A stretch of DNA of 64,000 bases. Source: Muricea muricata (taxonomy: Eukaryota > Cnidaria > Anthozoa > Malacalcyonacea > Plexauridae). The stretch lies in the NCBI GenBank assembly GCA_963855995.1, contig OY979716.1, positions 44,552,480 to 44,616,479 on the forward strand. Reading direction: 5' to 3'. The notes below the pieces were generated by a model. It worked only from the letters and a program-made list of their open reading frames with translations. It did not search any database and was not told the origin of the DNA. Positions 21,501 to 31,467 of the stretch are shown piece after piece; the stretch's first letter is position 1, and each line of letters begins with the position of its first letter. A program made the translations under genes and the position numbers.

Positions 21501-22044
21501 CATTTGCGATCTGGACCGTAAGGTGGTCGATCTCAGTTGGCAGATCGCACATGGGGTTCTTCCTACCGGTGCCCGTTTGGCCATCAAGTTTGGAATGCGT
21601 GGAGTCGACAGTCGTTGTTTTTGTGCGACTGCCGACGAGACGCTCGAACATCTCTTCTTTGAGTGCGAGCTGGCTCGCCTCTTGGTGGCCTGGGTGTACA
21701 TGTATTTACATTCTATCAACCCAACCGCTGGTCGGTTTACGGTTGATGAGCTGCTCTTTGGGTTTTCGGAAGCTCGTTGTCGGGCAATCCCTTCCATCTT
21801 TATTTTCATGCTGATGGTCATGAAACATGCCATTTGGGTTGCTCGGTGCGACTTTCGATTTCGTCAGAAGGTACCCATCGCTTCGAATCTGTTACATATA
21901 GCCATTCGGCGTATTAAATTTACTTTAAATTTATTATTTAAGCGGTGCAAGTCTCCTGCTCAAATTCGCGCGTTTGAGCGGGAGTGGCTTGGCCGCGGTT
22001 CTTTGGGGCACTTGGAGGGTCCGGACCTTGTCTTTTCCTTCTAA
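18490..22044 (+). CDS. Element A ORF2: APE endonuclease / reverse transcriptase, intact
   Basis: A 1184-residue protein that nicks target DNA and copies element RNA (target-primed reverse transcription). I place the start at the ATG at 18490 because MDLKIISLNINGLN is the expected APE N-terminus and B and C start at the same point. Earlier in-frame starts lie inside ORF1. APE residues are present: N9/N11, E38 (LQETH), Y109, GDFN 138-141, RID 206-208 and SDH 231-233. The RT covers about 472-800, with LYKKNDPLD..NWRPISLL, catalytic Asp 601 (SLDQEKAFDR), GVRQGCPLSPLL and YADD 703-706. A C-terminal CFC-x7-H-x4-C motif is typical of L1/Tx1 ORF2. All catalytic positions are intact. It lies in the +1 frame relative to ORF1. 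It is a candidate active enzyme for U1 targeting. Confidence 0.93.
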   Translation: MDLKIISLNINGLNDHLKRTALVDWLKCMKVDVVCLQETHSPSHKSARRWFANSGYRVASSSLTSKSAGVAILVKDQYKITKIIKDEDGRYVQAVVDFGEGQASFISLYAPNRNPARNVFFASLTGLIDLSRPTFVAGDFNAVLDPAKDRMRDPSYVAGPAGQQRESIPALESLMSFTQTYPVWRQLHPGCTAYSWTHGDGTQASRIDMVWAPTAMSNNITGCEYHPSFLSDHQYLLVEFSLNQQFDSGPGVWKLNASLLQDPEYLNLINSFWSHWQSMENHADFPSLMDWWDQGKFYLREVSRTFERAKAADKRGRKASLTKEMHALKEAFDRGDRTAFTRLCAVQQELRDIALYEAKGAQVRARCQWAEEGETSSSYFLNLESKHHARQTMYSIRDPATGLVRHDPFEILGVWRAYYDTLFTAQVCDPIAQDTMLSQLTRRLSQAERAGCEGCLTVAECWAALSGMPHGKTPGSDGLPMEFYKTFWQSLGADLVRVLNAAFEAGQLSTSQRRGLIIVLYKKNDPLDTKNWRPISLLNVDYKIATRTISGRLLGVMSSIIGPDQTCGVRGRTISENLAGVRDLLEYVEREDIPLALLSLDQEKAFDRVDWGFLLRILETFNFGPQFCNWVRLFYTDIQSAVIINGWMSSFFHPTRGVRQGCPLSPLLYVLSIEVLAECIRASPAIEGVTIPHSVEGYKCSGYADDTTVAVTTERSIEETFSVYSNYERASGAQLNRGKSKAMWAGSWKDRTDTPYGLQWVKQLPLLGATFSVGDYTTPTWEPVVSSLETRLASWSGRQLSFQGKAVVINTLALSQIYHLCHVFPIPGWAGKRIDKAVWTFFWSGKRDQVARTTVTLPKAQGGFGVNNFRLKAEAFALQWLKRFFVSSDGRWKTFFVYFFQSTFHLEPRSALLTAQPRRLLRSLPTFYQLLFRVWRALDGGVIVGSDELGIRVSSDDPTNISQLTSRRTYTLLRAHNYKEPHCITKFHPTYGPLHWPETWRQLHICDLDRKVVDLSWQIAHGVLPTGARLAIKFGMRGVDSRCFCATADETLEHLFFECELARLLVAWVYMYLHSINPTAGRFTVDELLFGFSEARCRAIPSIFIFMLMVMKHAIWVARCDFRFRQKVPIASNLLHIAIRRIKFTLNLLFKRCKSPAQIRAFEREWLGRGSLGHLEGPDLVFSF

Positions 22045-22453
22045 GTGTCTCTCTTCCCTCTTTTTCTTCTTTTTAACCTTCTTGGTGGTATCCCGGTGCT
22101 ATCTTCCATGGTGCACCGTCCATGTATATATATATAGATAGGCATAATACAAGTACACATAGATAATTACACACACATATATATACATTTTTTAACTTTT
22201 AGTTATTTTAATTTTCGGGGTTTATAGCGCTATTTATGTTCCACGAATTATATGTTGTTTTCTGCCTTGTTTTCTGTCCCGTTCGTCAGAGTGTTGTCGT
22301 GTCCATTAGCGCTAAATGTGTGCTTAACAGGCATTTAGTCGGGGTTGGGGCTCGACTCCCCAGTTGTTTTGCGTGTGGGTACACACCCCGAAATTCGGCA
22401 TGCCATTGCACAATCCCTCAATCGGGACGGCAATGTCGAATTTAGAAGTATAA
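22045..22453 (+). other. 3' UTR of element A
   Basis: Non-coding, with a TA/CA-rich patch at about 22125-22190. Hairpins follow: CTAAATG..CATTTAG at about 22314-22339 and GGGGCTCGACTCCCC at about 22348-22362, then CCATTGCAC and CCCTC..GGGACGG at the end. The last 130 bases are shared with elements B-D and are probably what the RT recognises. Confidence 0.65.
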
Positions 22454-22557
22454 ACTTACCCAACCAAGGAGAAACATGCAAATTAGAGTGCTGACAGAAC
22501 CACGTCCGTTTCCATTCTTGGCTGAATAAAACGTGAGTGCCTGCGCTCAACAAACTC
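22454..22557 (+). promoter_or_regulatory. U1 snRNA promoter copy 2
   Basis: The octamer is at 22476-22483 and the PSE-like block starts at 22502. The U1 start is at 22558. The 207 bases from 22454 to 22660 are identical to 15134-15340, which points to recent exchange or duplication. Confidence 0.75.
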
Positions 22558-22573
22558 ATACTTACCTGACGCG
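22558..22573 (+). pseudogene. U1 snRNA 5' fragment (nt 1-16)
   Basis: ATACTTACCTGACGCG lies directly before element B. Its bases 3-16 recur as the direct repeat at 29452-29465 after B. Confidence 0.9.
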
Positions 22574-23316
22574 AGTCACTTGTACTCGCGTTCAGTGCCT
22601 TCGACCGGGCAGTTGTGGATCCATGCTAGGGATTGGAGCCCTTAACACAGCTGTGCCGGACTCTACTAGTTATACCCCCCATTGTGCTTGGGTATAAACA
22701 CGCCACACCGCTTTCCCTTCTTGTAGTTTTCTTCCGTTGTTCAGTCCGGCTGAGGGCATAGCCTCAGTTTGTCCGACTGGCAACAAATCCCCCTCTTTTT
22801 CTTGTCTTAACCAGTTCGCTGGTTCTTCCGTTGTTCCTGACTAGCAGGGCAACTCCCTCCATTTTTGCACATAGTGTAAATACATTTTAGGTAGAGGGTA
22901 CTAGTTTTTCAGTGGTTGGGCCGGTCGAGCCAGGTGGCTCAAAGGTCAGGGATCACTTTATTTCTGGTTTCTTTGTCGCTTCCTGTTGGGGTTCTTGGTC
23001 ATCTTTTACCTTCAGGTTTTGAGCGCGTCTTTGATAGTATTTGCATTTTGTAAATACTATCGGTAGCCTATTAAAAGGTTTTTAGTTGTCTGTGGGTCAA
23101 TTGTACGCAATTGCACCGGCGCCTTTTAATAGTAGGTTCTTTTAGTACTTTTTGTTTAAGTACTAAGTTTTTTGTTTTTGTTGCTTTTGGGAATTTGCTT
23201 GTTTTTGATCCAGTAATTTCTTGTTTATCTCTAAAATTATTTAGAGAGTGTGTGTTGTACTGGATCTTGTATATAATTTTTCTATTAATTCCCTTCTTTA
23301 CCATCATACAAGAACC
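22574..23316 (+). other. 5' UTR of element B
   Basis: Its first 87 bases are identical to element A. It contains the hairpin AACCAG-TTCG-CTGGTT (22809-22824), a stem around GATAGTATTT..AAATACTATC (about 23033-23061) and the conserved outer stem at 23068-23132 (CTATTAAAAGG / CCTTTTAATAG). Non-coding. Confidence 0.65.
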
Positions 23317-25542
23317 ATGGCTACCAGCCAGCAAAATAATAATAACACTAGTCCTCATGATAATAACAACATTACAAAGTTCTCGGCTGCGGACTTCCAA
23401 AGATGGAATCAAACCACTTCGGTGGTGAACATTCCATCCCGTATAGTCAAAACATCGAAGATCCCGCAGTTGAGAAAGGAACTGATTGATGCCATTGGGG
23501 TGCGCAAGGTCACTGCAATACAAGCCTTGTCCCCCACGAGATATAGGATAGAATATCGTTATTCATCAGATCGGCATGCTGCCGATATAAATGGCATTGC
23601 TTTTCGGGGTATTCAACTAACCCCCCTTCCTGCGTACGAGGAAGTTAAGTCCGTTTTTGTGGATCGAGCTCCCCTACAAATGCAGGACCAATATTTATTC
23701 GACACCTTGGCGCCCTACGGTCGGGTCATTTCTATTCAACATCTGACGGTGAGGGGTTTTCCTTCCGTTAAATCCGGCACGCGTAGGGTGTCAATGGTGA
23801 TAACTAAACCCATCCCTGCCAATATAAATATAGGTGGTTTTTCGGTGTCCTTCCGTTACCGAGGGCAGCCACCGACCTGTTTCATGTGCCAGGAGGTGGG
23901 GCATACGGGCAGGGGCTGTCCGAAGTCGCGGAGGGCCCGGAAATCTGCCGAAAATAGTAAAAACGATGTTAACAACAACAATACATCCAGGGATGATAAC
24001 AACACTAGTAAACCTTCAACTACAGCTAATCTGAAGGTTCGATCTGATGGCCAAACACGGGTTGTCACGACAACCAAGCCATCCTTACAAAAGTCAGAGG
24101 AAGACTTAAGAATGAAATTAAACGCTAAACGGGCGGCTAAAGCCGCACCTAAAGACCAGGTGGCAATCACTGCCCCAATAGATCTTCCTCTTCAACAAGA
24201 AATAGAGACTGATGAGCCACAGAGTCAGCACATGCAACAAATAGGTGAGGGTAACGCTGTCGAGCCTCAGGCTGAGGCCACTTCCTCTCTTGCTCCTGTG
24301 GCCTTAATGGAGATTGAATCTTTTCCGTCTCCTCCAAACAGACGGTCCCGTAGTGCCAAAGGCGAACGATATACAAGGTGGGACGGGAAGCAGGCAGTCA
24401 TAACATCACCGACTGTCGCTGCTCCTTCCTCCCCAGAATTGAACGGGCCAGGAACCAGCTCTATTTCTACTTCTCCTCCTGCTGCCCATCTGGCTGCGTT
24501 GCGCCAGATGTTTAATCTTCCCCCGAAATCGGCGCAATCTGAGTTAGGAGATGTTCCTTCTTCCTCAGCTGAGGACCAATTCGAAGTACTGGCACGGCGA
24601 TCTCAATCCGCTGCTGGCCAAGAGGCCACTTGTACAACTTCCTTTGTACGTAGTCAATCCATCACCCGAGCATTTTACCGGGAACGGCTACTATGCACAT
24701 ATACTGTGCCAGCTACTCCCTCTTTCTCTTTTGATGCACGCATGGCATTTACTGCACCTACAGCAAAGCCTATTAAATCGGCCAAGCACCGTTCCTTTGG
24801 AGCGAAGGCTTTGCTATGTGATACGGACACTGACCTCGATAACATCTCGCTGGCGGAGCGTCGCCGCCGAAAACGTCGTCGTCTCACCGAGCCCGTGCCA
24901 TCAGACGACGTAGACTCTTGTCTGACAGGATCGTCAGTTGTAGATCCACTCCTTCATCTGGAGCGATTACCTCCTCTTCCCTCCTCACCCACGTTGGCAA
25001 CTTCTGCGGTTGCCTCGCGAGATCCATCTGTACCATCTAGTGAGGAAGTTACAGTAGAAGTCCTTGCAGAAGGGTATGCGCCTTGGGCGTCAGCCCAACC
25101 TCATTCCTCCCCTCTGCCTAATCCCAATAACCAAAAGGACTTTTCTGCCACCACAACTAATATATACAGTATGACTGTGGAGAGTGAGTCCCCGCCAGGC
25201 TCCTCTTCTCAGTCGACTAATAGAATGAATAATAATATATCTGCTGAGAGTGAGATTCCGCCAGTCTCCTCTTTAGCTATAGTGCCTTATCATGACAAAG
25301 ATAGTCATGATAAAAATAATGATATAAATTTAGGGAGTGACACTCCACCAGTTTCCTCCTCTTCCAATTATGGTACAAGTCATCTTGCACCTATCTCCCC
25401 TGCTCCTCCTCGTGTGGAGGCAGGTGCTGTTACTGATGCCAATGCGTCATCTAGTTCGCCGGAATCGCTTCGCGATACCGGAGCCCCGCAGTTAATGTTT
25501 CCAACATTGCCTGTTTTTCATTTCTTAGAAAATGAATTTTAA
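23317..25542 (+). CDS. Element B ORF1: RNA-binding protein with CCHC knuckle
   Basis: A 741-residue ORF1 protein starting at the conserved ACCATGG (MATSQQNNNN). It shares the FSAADFQRWNQTTSVV block and the RRM-like region. The knuckle is C188-x2-C191-x4-H196-x4-C201. The knuckle is followed by an Asn-rich linker, the SPPAAHLAALRQMF island, RRRRKRRRL with CLTGSSVVDPL, and the ESEIPPVSS / GSDTPPVSS repeats. It lacks the LEPGEIRDS motif and the TIDEINRAIL motif present in A and C. The C-terminus overlaps ORF2 by 11 bases. It is open and possibly still functional even though ORF2 is dead. Confidence 0.88.
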   Translation: MATSQQNNNNTSPHDNNNITKFSAADFQRWNQTTSVVNIPSRIVKTSKIPQLRKELIDAIGVRKVTAIQALSPTRYRIEYRYSSDRHAADINGIAFRGIQLTPLPAYEEVKSVFVDRAPLQMQDQYLFDTLAPYGRVISIQHLTVRGFPSVKSGTRRVSMVITKPIPANINIGGFSVSFRYRGQPPTCFMCQEVGHTGRGCPKSRRARKSAENSKNDVNNNNTSRDDNNTSKPSTTANLKVRSDGQTRVVTTTKPSLQKSEEDLRMKLNAKRAAKAAPKDQVAITAPIDLPLQQEIETDEPQSQHMQQIGEGNAVEPQAEATSSLAPVALMEIESFPSPPNRRSRSAKGERYTRWDGKQAVITSPTVAAPSSPELNGPGTSSISTSPPAAHLAALRQMFNLPPKSAQSELGDVPSSSAEDQFEVLARRSQSAAGQEATCTTSFVRSQSITRAFYRERLLCTYTVPATPSFSFDARMAFTAPTAKPIKSAKHRSFGAKALLCDTDTDLDNISLAERRRRKRRRLTEPVPSDDVDSCLTGSSVVDPLLHLERLPPLPSSPTLATSAVASRDPSVPSSEEVTVEVLAEGYAPWASAQPHSSPLPNPNNQKDFSATTTNIYSMTVESESPPGSSSQSTNRMNNNISAESEIPPVSSLAIVPYHDKDSHDKNNDINLGSDTPPVSSSSNYGTSHLAPISPAPPRVEAGAVTDANASSSSPESLRDTGAPQLMFPTLPVFHFLENEF

Positions 25543-28500
25543 TCTTATATCAATTAATATTAACGGTCTAAATGATCATATAAAAAGAACTGCCTTTATT
25601 GATTGGCTCCATTGTATGAAGGTGGATGTCGTCTGTCTTCAGGAAACGCATGCACCTTCTCATGAATCCATTCGTTGGTGGTTCCGTAACTCAGGCTTTC
25701 ACGCTGCCTCCTCTTGTTACACCAATAAAAGTGGTGGCACAGCCATTTTAGTGAAGGATGCCTACAAGATAGATAAAATCATCCGCGATGATGCTGGACG
25801 TTTTGTCCAAGCTTTGGTATCCTTAGGGGATGAATCTCTTAGTTTTATCTCCATATATGCACCTAATAAAAATCCTGCTCGTAACACCTTTTTTACTTCG
25901 TTAACAGGCCTTATTGATCTTACGCGACCTGTTTTCGTAGCAGGGGATTTCAATTCTGTTTTGGACAGTGCTCTAGATCGTAAGCGCCGTCCCTCTTTTA
26001 TTGACAGTGCGAGTGCGCGTGGCCAAGAGAGTGGCCCTGCTCTCGAGGCTCTCATGTCTTTCACCCAGACATACCCGCTATGGCGCACACTTCACCCACA
26101 GCGCATAGCCTATTCGTGGACGCACGGGTCTGGCGCATTTGCGTCACGGATAGATATGATATGGGCACCCACTGCCATGCAAGATTGTATTCAAGAGTGT
26201 GAATACTATCCATCATTCTTCTCGGATCACCAGTATTTGTTTGTTAAATGTAATTTCCGTGATCCTATAATTGCTGGACCTGGGGTATGGAAATTTAACA
26301 CTTCCCTGCTCCAGGATCCAGGTTTTGGTCCTTCTGGGACACACAGAAAGACAACGAGGACTTTGATTCCTTGTTAGATTGGTGGGATCAAGGCAAATTC
26401 TACCTTCGTGAGGTTACTCGATCCTACTCGCAATCCAAGGCTGCACAACAACGCAGCCTCAAAGCCTCGCTTTTAAAACGCATGCGAAAGTTGCAGGCCC
26501 TTTTTGAGGCCGGAGATCAGGCCTCTTTCACAGCTCTTTGTGAAATCCAGCAGCAACTTCGCAGTATTGCCCTACACGAAGCTCGTGGAGCCCAAGTCCG
26601 TGCTCGTTGTCAGTGGGCGGAGGAAGGGGAGACCTCTTCATCCTACTTTCTGAACTTGGCAACAAAGAAGCATGCCAAACAGGTTATGAGGTCCATCAGG
26701 GACCCCAACACTGGTGCAGTCTGCCACGACCCTTTTGCCATCGTGGGTGTCTGGCGGCACTATTACAACGACCTTTTTACTGCAACGCAGTGCGACCCTG
26801 TGGCCCAAGATGAACTCTTGACCAAACTGACATGCCGCCTTGACTCCAAGGAACGGGCTTCATGTGAAGGGTGCCTTACTGTTGACGAGTGTTTTCAGGC
26901 CCTTATGGGCATGAGTCGCAGTAAGACACCGGGCTCCGATGGTTTTCCCATGGAGTTCTACGTTGCTTTTTGGGACGCTCTCGGCGCTGATCTGGTCCGT
27001 GTTCTCAACCTTGCGTTCGAGACCGGCCAGCTTTCCACCTCTCAGCGTTGAGGGCTTATCATTGTACTTTATAAGAAAGACGACCCTCTTGAAACCAAGA
27101 ACTGGAGGCCTATCAGTCTACTTAACGTAGACTATAAAATCGCCACCCGTGCCATCTCGGGTCGTCTCTTAGGGGTCTTGGGCTCCATCATAGGTCCAGA
27201 CCAAACGTGTGGTGTCCCTGGGCGCACCATTTCGGAGAATCTGTCACTGATGCGAGATCTCTTGGAGTATGTGGATCGGGAAAACCTCCCGCTCGCGCTT
27301 CTGTCTCTTGATCAGGAGAAAGCTTTTGATCGTGTAGACTGGGGTTTTCTCATCCGCATACTCTCTTCTTTTAATTTCGGTCCCGATTTTCTAAAGTGGA
27401 TCAGACTTTTTTATTCTAATATACAGTCGGCCGTAGTTATCAACGGCTGGACTTCCTCGTACTTTTCTCCAACTCGCGGGGTGCGGCAAGGGTGTCCGTT
27501 ATCCCCGCTATTGTATGTTATTACCATCGAGGTGCTTGCCGTCTGTCTTCGGACGTCTCCGAAACTCATGGGTATAGCACTTCCAAATTCTTTGGAGGAG
27601 CTAAGGAACACCGGGTATGCCGATGATACGACTGTCGCGGTTACCACGGGTGACTCCATCAAGGAGGTCTTTGTTATCTACGCCAAGTACGAGAGAGCCT
27701 CCGGGGCCAAACTTAACAGAGGCAAATCAAAGGGTCTATGGGCTGGTTCCTGGAAGGATCGCACCGATGCCCCCCATGGGTTGCGTTGGGTGAAACAACT
27801 CCCGTTGCTCGGTGCGACCTTCAGCGTTGGTGACTACACCATCCCAACGTGGGAGCCAGCCATAGCTAAACTAGAGAAACGCCTTACGGCGTGGTCGGGC
27901 AGACAACTGTCCTTCCAGGGCAAGACAGTGGTCATTAACACCTTGGCCCTGTCACAGATTTGGCATCTCTGCCATGTCTTTAAGATCCCTTCATGGGCAG
28001 AGAAGCGTGTGAACAAAGCCATCTGGTCCTTCTTTTGGTCCGGTAAAAGAGATTTGGTTGCCAGGACCACCGTAACCCTCCCCAAATCCCAAGGCGGTTT
28101 TGGGGTTGTAAATTTTCCACTTAAGGCAGAGGCCTTTGCAGCCCAGTGGATCAAGCGATTTTTTGCTCCTTCAAGGAGCAAATGGAAATCCTTTTTTATT
28201 TATTTTGTTACTTCTTTTAATTTACAGCCACGGGCTGCCCTTTTACGCACACAACCTCGCCATCTAGTCGAGACTCTCCCCACCTTTTACCAGCTCCTGT
28301 TCAAGGTATGGCGGGCCTTGGATGGGGGGGGAAGTGAATGGTGGGGTGTTAAGTATATTAGCATCCTCTGACGCACCTATTTTTCTTGAGCAGCTCTCCT
28401 CGAGAAACACCTACGAGCAATTGCAGTTGCGCACGTACAAGCAGCCTCATTGCATCGAAAAATTCATGCCAACTTACGGTCCATTGCACTGGCCCCAAAC

Positions 28501-29059
28501 TTGGGGTCAGTTGCACATCTGCGACCTGGACCGTAAGGTCATTGATCTCAATTGGCAAATTGCACACGGTATATTGTATACTGGGGCTCGCTTGGCGCAC
28601 AGGTTTCATATGGCACATGTTGAAAGCCTCTGCTTTTGCAGAGTGGCTGACGAAACTTTGGAACATCTATTTTTTGAATGCCAGCTCGCTCGGGTCCTGG
28701 TTGCATGGGTGTTCCAAAATCTACGTCACATCGATCCTATCGTTAGTCATTTCACTGTCGAGGAGTTGCTGTTCGGTTTTTCGGAAGTTCGTCGGCGGGC
28801 AATCCCATCCATCATCATCTTCATGCTCTTAGTCATGAAACACACCATCTGGGTTGCCCGTTGCGACTTCCGTTTCCGTCAGAGGGTGCCAGTTGCATCA
28901 AAATGCCTGAGTCAGGCTATAGCTAAATTGAAATTTATCTTGGGCTTACTTAGTAAGCGGTGTAAGTCTCCCGCTCAAATTCGCGCGTTTGAGCGGGAGT
29001 GGCTTGCCCGCGGTTCTTTGGGGCACTTTGAGGGTACGGAATTGGTCTTTGCCTTCTGA
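25532..29059 (+). pseudogene. Element B ORF2: APE-RT, three disruptions
   Basis: APE motifs are intact in the first segment (25532-26377: INGLND, LQETH, YAPN, GDFNSVLD, SRIDMIWAP, SDH). A small deletion with frameshift near 26325 moves the frame to 26371-27051. A TGA at 27049-27051 replaces the Arg codon of SQRRG. Reading then continues with LYKKDDPLE, SLDQEKAFDR, RQGCPLSPLL and GYADD. An expanded G-run at about 28324 shifts the frame into 28322-29059, which holds the CFC-x7-H-x4-C motif and the conserved end. No full-length ORF2 can be made. Confidence 0.9.
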
Positions 29060-29451
29060 GTGTCCTTTTTTATTCTCTTTTTAATCCCGGTGTGACCTTA
29101 GCGTGTCACTCCGTCCACGGTTTTAGTATAGTTAGCTTATTTTAGCTTTTTAATTGTAGGGGCATGTAATCATAATCGAATTAGGCACGCATCTTTTGTT
29201 TGTTTTGTAACCATGTTGTTTTCCATCCTGTTTACTGTCCCGTTCGTCAATATGTCCTTTTGTCTTAAATGTTAGTGCTAAATATGTGCCAGTGCCGCGT
29301 CGCCGAAAGGGAACTAAATAGCCAATGCACATATTTAGTCAGGGTTGGGGCTCGACTCCCCAGTCGTTTGCGTGCGGGTGCACACCCTGAAATATGGCAT
29401 TCCATTGCACGCTCCCTCAGTAGGGACGGAATCGCCATCTTTAAAATATAA
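29060..29451 (+). other. 3' UTR of element B
   Basis: Non-coding. It has one GTTCGTCAATATGTCC copy at about 29240. A 12-bp stem follows, CTAAATATGTGC (about 29278) with GCACATATTTAG (about 29326), then the GGGGCTCGACTCCCC hairpin, CCATTGCAC and CCCTC..GGGACGG, ending AAAATATA before the U1 repeat. Confidence 0.65.
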
Positions 29452-29465
29452 ACTTACCTGACGCG
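29452..29465 (+). pseudogene. U1 fragment / target duplication (ACTTACCTGACGCG)
   Basis: This is the direct repeat of U1 nt 3-16 behind element B and in front of SINE-like unit 1. It ends one insertion and starts the next. Confidence 0.9.
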
Positions 29466-29769
29466 TTTAGGTTAAGTTTTTCGTCTGTATGGTTAGCCCA
29501 GCAGGCACCTTTTTGCTGTATGGTTCGCCCAGCAGTTTTTTCCTCCTGTATGGTACGCCCAGCAGGTTGTATTTTTTGTTCTCCTTTTGGAGAGTTTAGC
29601 TAGTAGTGCTTGACGGCCTTCTAGTTTCGCGCTATTGGGAGGTGTGTTACCTGTAGCGGGCTTTTCTTCGGAAAAGTGCGGTTTCGCGAACGGGGGCCTT
29701 CCAAGTTGCATTTCACCCTGCGACCATTGCACGACCCTCTTGGTGTCGGGAGCAGGACTTGCAATACAA
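29466..29769 (+). mobile_element. U1-targeted SINE-like unit 1 (304 bp)
   Basis: A 304-base non-coding unit is bounded on both sides by ACTTACCTGACGCG. Its head has three diverged copies of a TGTATGGTTNGCCCAGCAG motif. Its tail (CACCCTGCGACCATTGCACGACCCTC..) resembles the 3' end of the U1 LINEs (CACCCTG..CCATTGCACGCTCCCTC). This fits a SINE copied by the LINE RT. I see no clear tRNA, 7SL or 5S head, so its origin is open. It could also be a short LINE relic. Confidence 0.75.
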
Positions 29770-29783
29770 ACTTACCTGACGCG
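29770..29783 (+). pseudogene. U1 fragment / target duplication (ACTTACCTGACGCG)
   Basis: An exact repeat of the 14-base site between SINE-like units 1 and 2. Confidence 0.9.
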
Positions 29784-30087
29784 TTTAGGTTAAGTTTTTC
29801 GTCTGTATGGTTAGCCCAGCAGGCACTTTTTACTGTATGGTTCGCCCAGCAGTTTTTTCCTCCTGTATGGTACGCCCAGCAGGTTGTATTTTTTGTTCTC
29901 CTTTTGGAGATTTTAGCTAGTAGCGCTTCACAGCCTACTAGTTTCGCGCTCTGGGAGGTGCGGTACCTGTAGCGGGCTTTTCTTCACGGAAAAGTGCGGT
30001 TTCGCGAACGGGGGCCTTCCAAGTTGCATTTCATCCTGCGACCATTGCACGACCCTCTTGGTGTCGGGAGCAGGACTTGCAATAAAA
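29784..30087 (+). mobile_element. U1-targeted SINE-like unit 2 (304 bp)
   Basis: Nearly identical to unit 1 and of the same length. It is flanked on the left by ACTTACCTGACGCG and on the right by a U1 gene copy that continues well past nt 16. That shows directly that the 14-base repeat is U1 sequence. Confidence 0.78.
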
Positions 30088-30177
30088 ACTTACCTGACGC
30101 GAGAGGCTCCTTGATCAACTAGGAGGTCCTCTCAGGATGAGGCCCTTTCATTGCACTAACAGACTGGGTTGATTCCG
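30088..30177 (+). pseudogene. U1 snRNA fragment (nt 3 to about 92)
   Basis: ACTTACCTGACGCG continues into stem-loop I (GAGAGG..CCTCTC with GATCAACTAGG), the ATTGCAC loop of stem-loop II, and CTGGGTTGA before stem-loop III. It is then cut by SINE-like unit 3. The stem-loop I loop differs from the usual GAUCAYGAAGG 70K-binding loop. Confidence 0.88.
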
Positions 30178-30545
30178 TCGGGTTAAGTTTTTCCGTCTGC
30201 ATGGTTCGCCCAGCAGACATCTCGCGGCATAGCCATTTATTTACCCTGCATGGTTCGCCCAGCAGGTGTTCTCGCCCCTTTGGGGCAATTAGCTGGTGAT
30301 GCTTAACAGCACACTGGCCTTCCTCATGTCTGCTTCACGGCAGCATGTTGTACCTCTCCCTTGGGAGAATCAGCTAGTACGCGCATGCGCACTAGTTTCG
30401 TGCTCTGGGAGGTGCGGTACCTGTAGCGCGCTTCTCCATTATGGAGGAGTGCGGTTTCGCGAACGGGGGCCTTCCAGACTTGCATTCACCCTGCGACCAT
30501 TGCACCGTGTCCTTAGGGGCACAGGAAGCGGGCATGTAAGCATAA
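30178..30545 (+). mobile_element. SINE-like unit 3, inserted deeper in U1
   Basis: A diverged relative of units 1 and 2 starts GGGTTAAGTTTTTCCGTCTG, with the same GGTTCGCCCAGCAG repeats and the GCGGTTTCGCGAACGGGGG block. It interrupts U1 near nt 92 rather than nt 16 and ends before AAACTTGCTGAACG, the upstream end of the next U1 promoter. Exact ends are approximate. Confidence 0.65.
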
Positions 30546-30663
30546 ACTTGCTGAACGTGGGGCAGGGAACCATGCAAATTAGCTAGGCAGCACGAGGCAG
30601 AACCACGTCCGTTTCCATTCTTGTTGGGTGAATAAAAGGTGAGTGCCAGTCATGCTCAAACTC
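30546..30663 (+). promoter_or_regulatory. U1 snRNA promoter copy 3
   Basis: The octamer ATGCAAAT is at 30572-30579, the PSE-like ACGTCCGTTTCCATTC at about 30605-30620 and the U1 start at 30664. Surrounding bases differ from copies 1 and 2 while both blocks are kept, which supports their being functional elements. Confidence 0.75.
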
Positions 30664-30679
30664 ATACTTACCTGACGCG
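30664..30679 (+). pseudogene. U1 snRNA 5' fragment (nt 1-16)
   Basis: ATACTTACCTGACGCG stands directly before element C. Twelve bases of it, ACTTACCTGACG, recur at 38016 after C. Confidence 0.9.
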
Positions 30680-31467
30680 AGTCACTTGACCCGCGTTAGT
30701 GCCTTCATCCTTATACCTGAGGATAGTCGATGCTGGGTAGTGGTTGCCCTAACTCCGGGTATAAGGAATCAACTAGCCGTGCCCCCTAGGTGCTTGGTAC
30801 GGACATTTCCCTCTTACACTTCTCGTAGTATACTTCCGCTGGGGACAGTCGGGCTGAGGGTTAGCCTCAGTTGGTACGGCTGCCAGCAACTCCCCTTCTT
30901 CTCTTTGTCGGTCTCTTCGGAGATCGGCGGTAGGGTTAGCCTACCTTGTCTTCCGGTGTACCGGCTTATCTGGGCACCTCCATACATAATTAATACACCA
31001 TAGCGTATTGTGGACACGTTTTAGGTAGTGGTCAATAGTATCTTCCGTGGTTGGGCCCGTCGAGTCGAGGAGACTCAAAGGCCACCGGGTGATCTTTTTC
31101 AGGCATCTTTGACGCTTCATTGTCGGGGTTCTTGGCCTTCTTGCTTTTTACTTCGGGTTTTGAGCGCGTTTTTGGAGTGCTTCATACGATTGAAGTACTC
31201 TTCGTAGTCGCAGTAAGGGTCATCGTTTCGACCCTTGCTGTATTCTATTAAGGGACATTATTTAGATCAGGTCTTGCGCTTGGAGTACGTGCCAGCGTAA
31301 GCGTCCCTTAATAGTAGGTAGGTTTTAGGCGACAATTGTGTTTTGCGAAGACCTAGAGTCATTTCCTTGTTTGTTTTGAAGGACTCTATTTGGAATAGAG
31401 CCTTCGTGTGCGACTCTACGGTCTTTCTTGTATATATTGTATTTTATTATAATCGTTTAAAATCACC
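30680..31467 (+). other. 5' UTR of element C with conserved hairpins
   Basis: It contains the opening hairpin, the GGTCTC-TTCG-GAGATC hairpin near 30910 and GAGTGCTTCA..TGAAGTACTC at about 31176-31200. Further on are AAGGGTC..GACCCTT at about 31215-31236 and the outer stem CTATTAAGGGAC / GTCCCTTAATAG (31245-31256 / 31303-31314), which encloses a CTTGCGC..GCGTAAG stem with a GTAC loop. Non-coding. Confidence 0.7.

Larger units (their letters stand above)
15254..22453 (+). mobile_element. Element A: U1-targeted Tx1-like LINE, full length, intact ORFs
   Basis: A 7.2-kb element starts directly after U1 nt 1-16 and ends at AAGTATA before ACTTACCCAACC. It has a 760-base structured 5' UTR, ORF1 (16014-18521), ORF2 (18490-22044) and a 410-base 3' UTR with hairpins. 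Neither ORF contains a stop or frameshift. Its ORFs resemble D most closely. Its mid 5' UTR resembles C and E, and its first 87 bases are identical to those of B. The 3' flank is the upstream part of the next U1 promoter rather than U1 nt 3, as also in D. Confidence 0.9.
22574..29451 (+). mobile_element. Element B: U1-targeted Tx1-like LINE, ORF2 broken
   Basis: The element lies between two copies of ACTTACCTGACGCG (U1 nt 3-16), a clean 14-bp target duplication. ORF1 is open. ORF2 has a small deletion, a nonsense codon and a homopolymer frameshift. It is a distinct family from A/D and C/E in both ORFs. Its 5' UTR matches that of D. Confidence 0.9.
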